From: CAWBUW01 sp963792075
Lineage (GTDB): Bacteria > Chloroflexota > Anaerolineae > Anaerolineales > UBA4823
Direction of reading: 5' to 3'
Assembly (NCBI GenBank): GCA_963792075.1
Contig: CAWBUW010000009.1
Coordinates: forward strand, 62,001-126,000
DNA: 64,000 bases
Every line of letters starts with the position of its first letter. The first letter of the stretch is position 1. Positions 34,316 through 42,330 of this stretch are shown here, piece by piece. The position numbers were made by a program, and so were the translations under genes. Under the pieces are notes generated by a model. The model worked only from the letters and a program-made list of their open reading frames with translations. It did not search any database and was not told the DNA's origin.

Positions 34316-34621
34316 TTAATCGTCCAAACAGCAGCTCAGATGCGCTTTGATCTCTTCCAGCGTGTTTACAATCCCTCGCCGGTCAAGGTGATAATACACT
34401 TCCTTTTCCACCTTTCGGGAACTCAGAATCCCTGCTCTTTTTAAGATGGCAAGATGCTCCGATGCAGTTGACTGAGCGATGTTCATTCGTTCGGCAACCT
34501 CGCTGATATTGTGCTCTTGCCCGTCGGAATAGATCGCCAGGAAAATTTCCTGGCGTTTCTCGCTTCCGAAGGCTTTCAGGAAATCAGTTACAGTTTGTGG
34601 AAATTGCCGATTTTCATTCAT
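34316..34621 (-). CDS. ArsR-family winged-helix repressor
   Basis: 101 aa from ATG 34621 (MNENRQF). Winged helix with recognition region SEVAERMNIAQSTASEHLAILKRAG and wing VEKEVYYHLD; ends SCCLDD, whose vicinal cysteines could bind a metal(loid) or act as a redox switch (inference). A longer start at 34651 would run through the operator, so the shorter start is preferred. A perfect inverted repeat overlaps the start region (34621-34642), as expected for autorepression. Confidence 0.85.
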   Translation of the reverse strand: MNENRQFPQTVTDFLKAFGSEKRQEIFLAIYSDGQEHNISEVAERMNIAQSTASEHLAILKRAGILSSRKVEKEVYYHLDRRGIVNTLEEIKAHLSCCLDD

Positions 34622-34642
34622 CGTTATATTCCGATATAACGA
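34621..34642. promoter_or_regulatory. Inverted-repeat operator of the ArsR gene
   Basis: TCGTTATAT-TCCG-ATATAACGA, perfect 9-bp arms. It begins at the first base of the ArsR start codon and extends upstream, the position where autoregulators of this family usually bind. Confidence 0.7.
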
Positions 34643-34685
34643 ATTATACAAGTGGATCCTGTTTCTGTCAAGGTATTCATATCGT

Positions 34686-34846
34686 CAATGCAGGGTTTTC
34701 TTAAAGTCAGAAACCCCTGCAGGCGAAGCAGCGAAGCTATCCCCACCCCACGGCAGCTTCGCTGCCTGCACCCCCGCCCCGCTGGCGGGGGAATAAGAGG
34801 ATTCTGGGGTATATGCGGGCGAAAAAACCGCCCGCATATACCCCAG
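34686..34846. repeat. Run of four hairpins in a 350-nt gap
   Basis: The gap 34652-35001 has no convincing gene. It holds GCAGGGTTT/AAACCCCTGC, then GCAGCGAAGCT/AGCTTCGCTGC (with the nested CGGCAGC-TTC-GCTGCC), CCCCGCC/GGCGGGG, and a perfect 18-bp stem CTGGGGTATATGCGGGCG (34804-34821 with 34829-34846, loop AAAAAAC). The last is followed by CCCCGACTTTAAGAAAGG, like the right flank of the 3080 element. Confidence 0.8.
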
Positions 34847-35001
34847 GCCCCGACTTTAAGAAAGGCGTGATCGTCAACCTTCGAGTAAGACGCTTTTGGG
34901 GCAGTTGGTGGGGCAGTTGTTGGGGCTCTGAGTGACACCCGGGCTTGGAAACCTGGAATAAACTGATAAAGACGGTTCATCTAAACGAAATCGAGGATTT
35001 T

Positions 35002-35325
35002 ATGATAGCCAACTTACAAGAAATCAACTTTGAATTCAAACGGCTGCCGAAAAATAAGCATATCGCTTTCAACCCCCAGCGGCAGGAAGCCGTCCAGCAG
35101 AGCTGCAACCTCCCGCATGCAGCCTCCGTGCCAGAGGCTGGGACCCCGAATGCCGAAATCCCCGATGCAAAGCGGATCCTGAACGGCCCTGGTCACCTGC
35201 ACGACTGTATGATGCTTCCATCGAGGGGAGCGAGCAGCGACTGCGCCAGCAGAGTCAGGCCCAAGACTTCGTACCGTACTTTTCGGAATCCGAGAGCGAC
35301 GTTCTCGCGGATGGTCTCGAAATGA
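35002..35325 (+). CDS. Hypothetical protein, doubtful
   Basis: 107 aa, unrecognised. ATG 35002 has GAGG upstream and the stop overlaps the next ATG (ATGA at 35322), which argues for a real gene. The composition is odd, and the -1 frame over 35190-35320 also reads like protein (ARLYDASIEGSEQRL, FVPYFSESESDVL) and runs into the acetyltransferase. It may therefore be a decayed or frameshifted gene. Confidence 0.35.
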   Translation: MIANLQEINFEFKRLPKNKHIAFNPQRQEAVQQSCNLPHAASVPEAGTPNAEIPDAKRILNGPGHLHDCMMLPSRGASSDCASRVRPKTSYRTFRNPRATFSRMVSK

Positions 35326-35912
35326 AAATCCGCCCAGCTTGTTGCGATGATACAGCAGCTATGGCACGCGTGCGCGTAGATGCTTGGAAGGTATCTTTCC
35401 GAAACATTGTGCCAGATTGGTATTTAGACCTATTATCGTATGAAGTCACTGAGAGGCAGTGGCACAAAAACCTATGGGAAGAGAAAGGCGGGCAGGCTTT
35501 TGTCGTGGAAAACGAGCTGGGTGAGGTGGTCGGTACTGCCATTTGTGGGCCTGCAAGGGATGAAGGGGATGAAGAGCTGTTGAAGGATTACAAGGGCGAG
35601 ATCTACGTCATGTATATGCTGCCGACCTTTCAACGTCAAGGAGCTGGTCGTGTTCTCATGCACGCGTGTGCTCACGCACTCTCAGAGAGCGGGCTTACGC
35701 CCTTCTTTTTGTGGACATTTGAAGATTGCCCGGCCAGGCAGTTTTACAATACGCTGGGTGGTATCCGGATGGCTGAAAAGGAAGTCGAATATGGTGGAAA
35801 GCGGCTGATGGAGGTGTGTTATGGGTGGATGAATTATGGAGATATTCTATTGACACCAACTGCGGATATTTCTATTGACCGGCAAAAAACGAAAAATCCA
35901 AGGGGCTCGTAA
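35322..35912 (+). CDS. GNAT-family acetyltransferase
   Basis: 196 aa. KIRPACCDDTAAMARVRVDAW at the start and the acetyl-CoA loop YMLPTFQRQGAGRVLMHAC (about 108-127) mark the fold, followed by ARQFYNTLGG. Close to ribosomal/spermidine-type or antibiotic-type acetyltransferases; substrate unknown. The same frame stays open well upstream without a start codon, so the N terminus is somewhat uncertain. Ends 3 nt before the MalT-like regulator, so the two are likely co-transcribed. Confidence 0.85.
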   Translation: MKIRPACCDDTAAMARVRVDAWKVSFRNIVPDWYLDLLSYEVTERQWHKNLWEEKGGQAFVVENELGEVVGTAICGPARDEGDEELLKDYKGEIYVMYMLPTFQRQGAGRVLMHACAHALSESGLTPFFLWTFEDCPARQFYNTLGGIRMAEKEVEYGGKRLMEVCYGWMNYGDILLTPTADISIDRQKTKNPRGS

Positions 35913-35915
35913 AAA

Positions 35916-38648
35916 ATGGTCGAGTTACTGAGCACAAAATTGTTTATCCCGCCCCTCCGTCCAAACCTGGTGCCGCGCCCGCGCTTGATCCAGTTGATAA
36001 GAGACGGGCTGCAATCAAAACGGAGGTTGACGCTGGTCTCCGCACCGGCGGGATTCGGGAAAACAACCCTGGTAGTCGCCTGCCTGAAGGAGATCGATTA
36101 CCCTACCGTTTGGTTGTCCTTGGATGAAGCCGACAACGACCTGGCGCACTTTCTGGCTTACCTGGCGGCAGCATTCCGGCAGGTAGGCGAGGAAATCAGT
36201 GCACCTCTCCTGAGCGCCCTCCAATCTCCACAGCTTCCGGCGATCGAGAAGGTACTGACACCTTTGCTCAACGAGATCGCTTTCCGGATAGATCCGCTTA
36301 TCCTGGTGTTGGATGATTATCACCTGCTCACCGAAGCGGCAAGTTTGGAGGTGATGGAATTCTTGCTACAGCACCAGCCTCCCCAACTACACATGGTTCT
36401 CACGACACGCGAAGACCCCGCTTTGCCTCTGGCCCGGTTGAGGGCCCAGGATCAAATCACCGAAATCCGCGCCAGGGATCTGCGATTTACGCAGGAAGAG
36501 ACGGATGCTTTCTTGCGCGGCGTGATGGGGCTGGAGCTCACCCAACAGGATGTGGCCGCGTTGGAGGACCGCACGGAAGGATGGGCGGTGGGATTGCAGC
36601 TTGCCGGATTATCGATGCAAAAACAAGCCGACCCGAAGGCATTCATCGCCGATTTTTCGGGCAGTCACCGGCATATATTGGATTACCTCACCGGCGAAGT
36701 GCTCCAGCAGCAGCCGGAGAGCATCCGGACTTTCTTACTGCAAACTGCCATCCTCGACCGCCTCAGCGGTCCACTGTGCGACGCTCTGACCGAGCGGATC
36801 GACAGCAACAAGCTATTAGCGCATCTGGAAGCCGCCAACCTGTTCGTCATCCCCCTGGATGACGAGCGGCGCTTGTACCGCTATCACCATCTGTTCTCCG
36901 ACTTGCTGCGCAGCCAACTGACTCGCTCGCAACCGGAATTGATACCCGAGCTTCACCGGCGCGCCAGCCGCTGGTACGAGGAAAATGGGGATATCCAGGC
37001 TGCGATCGATCATGCGTTACAGGATACCGATCTGGCGCGGGCAGTTCACCTGATCGAGCAGCACACCTTGCCAAAGTTGTATCATGGTGAGGTCGTCACG
37101 GTAATGGGTTGGTTCGACAGGCTGCCTGAGGCGATCCTGCAGTCTGACCCCATGATGTGCATTCGCAAGGCGTGGGCATTGGCGTTGATGCGCCGCGGCA
37201 TACATGGGGCAGAGGTGGAGCGGGCTTTACACGCAGCAGACCAGGCCCTGGATCAGGTGAACGCAGGAGAAGCGCTGCGAAATCTGGTCGCCGGCCACGC
37301 GGCCAGCATCCAGCCATATTTACTGCAAAAATCTGCACGGATGCGTGAAAAACCGGAAAGGCTGATCGCTCTTTCCCAGGAAGCCCAGCGGCTCCTACCG
37401 GAAGATGAAAAAGCGATCCGCAGCGTCAATGCCTTACACATCGGTTTAGGGTATATGGCGCAGACTGATTTGGAGGCAGCCGGCCTCGCATTCAGGCAGG
37501 CTCTGGAGGACGGCCTGTCTGGGGGTAATTTATACGCCGCTATCTATGGACCTATCAACCTGGTCTTGTGTGCCTTCCTGGCGGGACGGTGGAACGAAGC
37601 CCTGCAATTATGTGAAACTTACATCGAACGATTCAACAAGATCCTGGCCGGTCGAAATTTCCCACCGATCGGCGCACTTTATATCTTGAAGGCCAGCATC
37701 CTTTTAGAATACAACCGCCCGGCTGAAGCCGAACCGTTATTGATGGAAGGTCTCGATTTGATCCGCTGGATGATGGAGTATAACACCTACAAGAACGGCT
37801 ACACGGCTCTGGCGCGCTTGCGCGCCATCCAGGGAGACCGGCCCGCCATGTTGGCGGCCGTAGAAACCCTGGAAGAGACCTGGCCTGAGGGGGCCATCTA
37901 CACCCAGGCTTTGCGCCAGCGCCTGTTGATGCGTCACTGGCCCGATGATCCGGATGTGCGGAAGGATGCCCAGGCCTGGCTGTCCCAATCGGGGATCGAG
38001 TTCGCTGAGCTGGCAGTGATAGACAGCGTTGATCATATCAGTACAGCCTATTTCGAGAGCTATCTTGGCGCGGCTCACGTGCTGGCGCGCCTGGCGAAAG
38101 GAAAGCCAGGCGCATACCCGCTTGAGGGCGTTCATACTTACCTGAGGCGCCAGATGGAATTCGCTGAAGCCCACGGGATTGTCACCTGGGTGGTGGAAAT
38201 CGCCATCGCCCAGACCTTGCTTTACCAGGCCGAAGGGAAGAAGTACGAAGCGCTCCAAACCCTTGAGATAGCGTTAAGTGCAGCAGCCCCCATGGGCCTC
38301 CTTCGCATCTTTATAGACGAATCCGAACCCCTGCGAGCTTTGCTGGAAGAAGTCAAATCCCGATTGACGGCAGAGGACCTGGTAGTGTATGCAAACCGCC
38401 TGTCGGAAAGCTTGCGCTCCGGACCGGCGAAACCCGAAACCGTAGAGGGAACCCCGGAACTTTTGAGCGAGCGTGAGCTCGAAGTACTGCATGGCCTGGC
38501 CAAGGGGCTGACCTATGGAGAGGTAGGCCAGCAGCTCTTCCTCAGCGTGAACACAGTCCAGTTTCACGTCAAGAATATCTATCGTGAGCTGCTGGTCAAC
38601 AAGCGGACGCTGGCGATCGAGAAAGCCCGGGAGATGAATTTGATCTGA
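35916..38648 (+). CDS. MalT-like large ATP-binding LuxR regulator (LAL)
   Basis: 910 aa transcription activator of the STAND class. Walker A SAPAGFGKTTL (42-52), Walker B LILVLDDYHLL (about 127-137), a winged-helix/TPR middle (about 330-830) and a C-terminal LuxR HTH (LLSERELEVLHGLAKGLTYGEVGQQLFLSVNTVQFHVKN). Activation normally needs ATP plus an inducer bound by the TPR region. Followed by a terminator, a palindrome and the envelope locus, whose promoter it may control (inference). Confidence 0.93.
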   Translation: MVELLSTKLFIPPLRPNLVPRPRLIQLIRDGLQSKRRLTLVSAPAGFGKTTLVVACLKEIDYPTVWLSLDEADNDLAHFLAYLAAAFRQVGEEISAPLLSALQSPQLPAIEKVLTPLLNEIAFRIDPLILVLDDYHLLTEAASLEVMEFLLQHQPPQLHMVLTTREDPALPLARLRAQDQITEIRARDLRFTQEETDAFLRGVMGLELTQQDVAALEDRTEGWAVGLQLAGLSMQKQADPKAFIADFSGSHRHILDYLTGEVLQQQPESIRTFLLQTAILDRLSGPLCDALTERIDSNKLLAHLEAANLFVIPLDDERRLYRYHHLFSDLLRSQLTRSQPELIPELHRRASRWYEENGDIQAAIDHALQDTDLARAVHLIEQHTLPKLYHGEVVTVMGWFDRLPEAILQSDPMMCIRKAWALALMRRGIHGAEVERALHAADQALDQVNAGEALRNLVAGHAASIQPYLLQKSARMREKPERLIALSQEAQRLLPEDEKAIRSVNALHIGLGYMAQTDLEAAGLAFRQALEDGLSGGNLYAAIYGPINLVLCAFLAGRWNEALQLCETYIERFNKILAGRNFPPIGALYILKASILLEYNRPAEAEPLLMEGLDLIRWMMEYNTYKNGYTALARLRAIQGDRPAMLAAVETLEETWPEGAIYTQALRQRLLMRHWPDDPDVRKDAQAWLSQSGIEFAELAVIDSVDHISTAYFESYLGAAHVLARLAKGKPGAYPLEGVHTYLRRQMEFAEAHGIVTWVVEIAIAQTLLYQAEGKKYEALQTLEIALSAAAPMGLLRIFIDESEPLRALLEEVKSRLTAEDLVVYANRLSESLRSGPAKPETVEGTPELLSERELEVLHGLAKGLTYGEVGQQLFLSVNTVQFHVKNIYRELLVNKRTLAIEKAREMNLI

Positions 38649-38682
38649 CCGCGGCGGCAGGACTACATATTCACCGGTTGTA

Positions 38683-38712
38683 GAACCACATGAATATGTG
38701 GTTCTTTTTTTT
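38683..38712 (+). terminator. Intrinsic terminator of the MalT-like gene
   Basis: GAACCACAT-GAAT-ATGTGGTTC followed by T8, 35 nt after the stop. It shows that ordinary U-tract terminators exist in this genome, in contrast to the long palindromes. Confidence 0.9.
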
Positions 38713-38767
38713 GTCTTAGGCCATAAAATGTAATCGAAATGGACATACTTGAAGAAAAAAGGTAACT

Positions 38768-38844
38768 TCTCAATAAAAGGGGGTGTGGAGTGTTTTGTGC
38801 GTGCTTCGCACGCACAAAACACTCCACACCCCCTTTTATTGAGA
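38768..38844. repeat. Perfect 77-nt palindrome, TCTCAATAAAAGGGGG boundary (type A)
   Basis: Two 37-nt arms without mismatch around loop TTC: TCTCAATAAAAGGGGGTGTG, then GAGTGTTTTGTGCGTGC, then complement. It is the best-preserved copy of the family and gives its probable full length. It lies 56 nt after a true terminator and 26 nt before a lipoprotein gene. Confidence 0.95.
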
Positions 38845-38870
38845 TGATACGAAAAAAGGAAAAACGAACC

Positions 38871-39587
38871 ATGAAAACAAACCAACTTTTAATCACTCTC
38901 GTACTTATTGCAGCGGTGCTGTTGGCCGGCTGCGGTTCCCAGGCCAGAGTAGGCGCATTGCGCACCGAGTCCAAATCGGTCGAGCTGGGAGACGCCAGGT
39001 CGGTCCGTGTCGAGATCAACTTGGGCGCGGGTAATCTGGAGGTGACCGGTGGCGCGGAAAAGCTGTTGGAGGCCGACTTCAACTATAACGTTGCCAAGCT
39101 GAAGCCAGAAGTGGAGTACACAGACGGTACGCTCATTGTCCGGCAGCCCGACGTTTCAGGCATGCCAGACTTGCGAGACATCACGGACTACAAGAATGAG
39201 TGGGGCCTGCGCTTATACGACGACGTACCCATGGATCTGAGTGTGGATGTGGGTGCCGGGTTCAGCAATCTGCATTTAGCCGGTCTGTCGTTGACCGGGC
39301 TTGACGTCACCCTGGGTGCGGGCACATACACGCTCGACCTGAGCGGCGACTGGGCGCGTGACCTGAACGTCACCATCGATGCCGGCGCGGCTACCATCAC
39401 AGTGCTGCTTCCGAGGGAGGTTGGCGTCCACGTTAATGTCGAGTCCGGTCCGCACACGATCGATGCTACGGGCCTGACACAGGATGGAGACGTCTACACG
39501 AATGCCGCGTATGGCGTGTCGGAAGTGACGATGCAGATAGACATGGATGCCGGTATCGGCACGATCAACCTGGATGTAGAAAAATAA
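38871..39587 (+). CDS. Lipoprotein with adhesin-like beta-solenoid (toast_rack/DUF4097-like)
   Basis: 238 aa. Signal peptide with lipobox LLAGC (Cys near residue 21), then repeated SVRVEINLGAGNLEVTGG, DLSVDVGAGFSNLHLAG and LDVTLGAGTYTLDLSG strands typical of toast_rack/DUF4097 beta-solenoids. Exposed on the outer face of the membrane. The start is ATG 38871; longer frames only read the palindrome. First gene of a unit with the ABC exporter 23 nt downstream, as often seen for envelope-stress ABC loci. Confidence 0.88.
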   Translation: MKTNQLLITLVLIAAVLLAGCGSQARVGALRTESKSVELGDARSVRVEINLGAGNLEVTGGAEKLLEADFNYNVAKLKPEVEYTDGTLIVRQPDVSGMPDLRDITDYKNEWGLRLYDDVPMDLSVDVGAGFSNLHLAGLSLTGLDVTLGAGTYTLDLSGDWARDLNVTIDAGAATITVLLPREVGVHVNVESGPHTIDATGLTQDGDVYTNAAYGVSEVTMQIDMDAGIGTINLDVEK

Positions 39588-39610
39588 TATCTCAAAAAGG
39601 AGTATCCAGC

Positions 39611-40579
39611 ATGAATTCAAATGATTTAGTCATCCATACGGAAAGTTTGAGCAAATCTTTTGGCGAGGTACATGCGCTCAAATCGCTCGACCTGCGTGTC
39701 CCTCAGAAATCGATCTTCGCCTTCCTGGGGCCCAACGGCGCGGGGAAGACCACCACTATCAAGCTATTGCTGGGCCTGCTCAAGCCGACCAGCGGGGGCG
39801 GCAAAATCCTTGGCATGGATATCATCCATGACAGCGTCGATATCCGCGCCAAGATCGGCTACCTGCAGCAAGATCCCCGTTTCTACGAGCACATGACCGC
39901 CCGCCAGACGCTGGAATACACTGCCAAGTTCTTCTATGTTGGACCTCAATCGGAGATCGACAAGCGCGTGGCTGAGATGATCGAACTGGTTGGACTGGAG
40001 GGCAAGGCCGACCGGCCGATTAAAGGCTTTTCTGGGGGTGAGCGTCAGCGGCTGGGAATCGCCCAGGCGGAGGTTAACTATCCAGATCTGTTGATCCTGG
40101 ACGAACCCGCCGCCAACCTTGATCCGCAGGGGCGGCGAGATGTGCTCGAAGTGATATCCCGCATCCGTAAACATGCCACAGTCTTCTACTGCACCCATAT
40201 CCTGGACGATGTACAAAGGGTCAGCGACCAGGTGGCTATTGTCAACCAGGGTGAGCTGGTCATACAAGCATCTATCGAAGAGCTGCTGGCAGGTACGGGC
40301 GATGTGATCTATTCCGTAACACTGGCGGGCGATGCCGGCGACCAGAGCGTCGCTAGCGTCTACACCCAGATCCATCAGCAATCCTGGGTTTCCGGGATCG
40401 AGGCCAGTCAGGCGGGTGAACAGACCACCTGGCAGGTGAGCGTGACGGACGAAGCCGCGGCTAAAGACCAGTTGTTGAGTTTGCTGGTATCTGGCGGATT
40501 GAAGGTCTCTAACTTCAGCCGCAAAGAACATAACCTGGAAGATGTATTCATCAATATTGTTGAAAGGAGTCAGAAATGA
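39611..40579 (+). CDS. ABC-2 type exporter, ATP-binding subunit
   Basis: 322 aa. Walker A GPNGAGKTTT (40-49), Q-loop, signature FSGGERQRLG (140-149), Walker B LLILDEPAANLDP (160-172), then a C-terminal domain. AAAAAGGAGTATCC precedes ATG 39611. It overlaps the permease gene by 4 nt (ATGA). Substrate not determinable; relatives export lipids, antibiotics or peptides. Confidence 0.93.
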   Translation: MNSNDLVIHTESLSKSFGEVHALKSLDLRVPQKSIFAFLGPNGAGKTTTIKLLLGLLKPTSGGGKILGMDIIHDSVDIRAKIGYLQQDPRFYEHMTARQTLEYTAKFFYVGPQSEIDKRVAEMIELVGLEGKADRPIKGFSGGERQRLGIAQAEVNYPDLLILDEPAANLDPQGRRDVLEVISRIRKHATVFYCTHILDDVQRVSDQVAIVNQGELVIQASIEELLAGTGDVIYSVTLAGDAGDQSVASVYTQIHQQSWVSGIEASQAGEQTTWQVSVTDEAAAKDQLLSLLVSGGLKVSNFSRKEHNLEDVFINIVERSQK

Positions 40580-41388
40580 GTGCCATTGCATCGGGTCAGT
40601 TTCAACGTGTCGAAGAAAAAGGCTGGAGGCGAGGGTTGGGTAACTTGTTGCAGGGCGAATACTCGGCCTGGTTCAAATCCTCCAGGTGGTGGAAACACCT
40701 CCTCTTGTGGTTTTCGATCGTGAACATAATGATGGTCATCTTAATCCTTGCTTCTGCCGAAGCAGCCAAAGGCGGAGAGGAGGGTCCACCCATCCTTCTC
40801 ATGTACGGCATCTTCGGCGCGATGTTCGTCGCTATTGGGGTGATGATCATCATGCAGAGGGTCCTGGTCGGTGAAAAGAACTCCGGAACGGCTGCCTGGG
40901 TGCTCTCCAAACCGGTCACGCGCACGGCTTTTGTCGTCTCCCGGCTGGTGGTCAATTCGATCGCCATCTTGCTCACCTCAGTGATCGTGCCTGGCGTGAT
41001 CTTCTATATCACCCTGGGGTTGTTTAGTGACTTAGGTTGGCTTTCTCCCCTCGGATTTCTTGCCGCTCTATTGATGGTTTCACTCCACACCCTCTATTGG
41101 ATTGGATTGGTACTGATGATGGGGACCCTTTCTGAATCATCGAGTGTTGTGATCGCGGTACCGATGGCTCTGTTCTTCCTATTCTGGATGGGATCGGGGT
41201 TGATCCCCGGCATGATTTATCTCTCGCCATTGCTGCTGACCTTTAGCCCAGCCCAAATGAATCCCCTGTCAGTTTCTTTTATGACTGGTGAGCCGGTATT
41301 CTCCTGGCTGCCTTTGATCTCGACGGTAGTCTTCAGCGTCATTTTTGTCGCCGTAGCGATCCTGCGTTTCAACCGCCAGGAGTTTTAA
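40576..41388 (+). CDS. ABC-2 type exporter, permease subunit
   Basis: 270 aa with six predicted membrane helices (for example LLLWFSIVNIMMVILILAS and LTSVIVPGVIFYITLGLF) and the ABC-2 loop GEKNSGTAAWVLSKPVTRTA. Pairs with the preceding ATPase. Followed after 49 nt by the first CPBP protease gene. Confidence 0.9.
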   Translation: MSAIASGQFQRVEEKGWRRGLGNLLQGEYSAWFKSSRWWKHLLLWFSIVNIMMVILILASAEAAKGGEEGPPILLMYGIFGAMFVAIGVMIIMQRVLVGEKNSGTAAWVLSKPVTRTAFVVSRLVVNSIAILLTSVIVPGVIFYITLGLFSDLGWLSPLGFLAALLMVSLHTLYWIGLVLMMGTLSESSSVVIAVPMALFFLFWMGSGLIPGMIYLSPLLLTFSPAQMNPLSVSFMTGEPVFSWLPLISTVVFSVIFVAVAILRFNRQEF

Positions 41389-41437
41389 TCTCACATGAGA
41401 TACTTCGCAGAGAATAGAAAGCTACAAGGAAAATAAA

Positions 41438-42283
41438 ATGACAACAGATACACTTTTACAACCTGCAATTCAAGATAGTATGCCCCGCACTCAAGCGGAG
41501 CGAATGGACCAGTACAGCCTCTGGCGGATTCTCGGCATCTGGGCCCTGGCTGCCCTCCCAATGGGGATCCTAAGCTGGGTCGTAATCCCCGCTGTATCGC
41601 CCGATTTCAACTCGGATCCGCTTGGAGCGGGGGCCATCCGGTTTGGGCTGCTCACAGTTGGATTGATCTGGCAGTTTGTCCTTTCCATGATCATCGTCCG
41701 CAAGGAAGAGGGGGGTCTACGCTGGGAAACAATCAAGCGCAGGCTGCGCCTCAACGCGCCGCAGGATCCAACGACCGGCAAAACTCGCCGCAAGTTGTGG
41801 CTGTGGGTAATTCCGTTTCTTATCGCGAGCATCGTATATGATCTTGCACTGACGCCATCTGTGAACAAGCTGTGGGTGTCGATCTTCCCCTTTCTTACCC
41901 CGCCTCCGGGTTATGACCCTGCCTTGATCTTTCAATCCCAAGAAATCTTGAACCGGCTGGTGGGCGCCTGGTGGTTCTTTGGCTTGTTTGTGGTGACGTC
42001 TGTCTTCACCCCGCTGGGAGAGGATTTTCTATTTCGGGGAGTGTTGCTTCCCAAGATGGAGGGAGTATTCGGCAGGTGGAGCTGGATAGCAAACGGTGTG
42101 CTGTTTGGTCTGTACCATGTTGCCACGCCCTGGGTCATCTTGCAGAATGTCATTAGCGGCCCCCTCGTACTCGCATTTCCAAGCTGGCGTTACCGCAGCA
42201 CCTGGATGGCCATCAGCGTTCACGCTGCTCAAAGTGTATATTTTTTGGTCTTGATCCTCGGTCTTGTATTAGGGCTCGCTTGA
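41438..42283 (+). CDS. CPBP-family intramembrane protease, copy 1
   Basis: 281 aa with several membrane helices. CPBP (Abi/CAAX protease-like) signature: GEDFLFRG where most members have EExxxR, so the second Glu is Asp here, then GLYHVATPW with the catalytic His and a final HAAQ box. The paralogue at 47008 keeps GEEFLFRG. Family roles include prenyl-protein processing and bacteriocin self-immunity; which applies is unknown. It heads the cassette that is repeated from 47008. Confidence 0.85.
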   Translation: MTTDTLLQPAIQDSMPRTQAERMDQYSLWRILGIWALAALPMGILSWVVIPAVSPDFNSDPLGAGAIRFGLLTVGLIWQFVLSMIIVRKEEGGLRWETIKRRLRLNAPQDPTTGKTRRKLWLWVIPFLIASIVYDLALTPSVNKLWVSIFPFLTPPPGYDPALIFQSQEILNRLVGAWWFFGLFVVTSVFTPLGEDFLFRGVLLPKMEGVFGRWSWIANGVLFGLYHVATPWVILQNVISGPLVLAFPSWRYRSTWMAISVHAAQSVYFLVLILGLVLGLA

Positions 42284-42330
42284 TGCGCAAAACCATGGAA
42301 ATAAATGAGCGGAAATATCAGTAAAAGAGA

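Noticed and set aside
38790..38868. N-terminal extensions such as FCACFARTKHSTPPFIE on several genes
   Set aside because: These are translations of type A palindromes; real starts lie downstream with ribosome sites.
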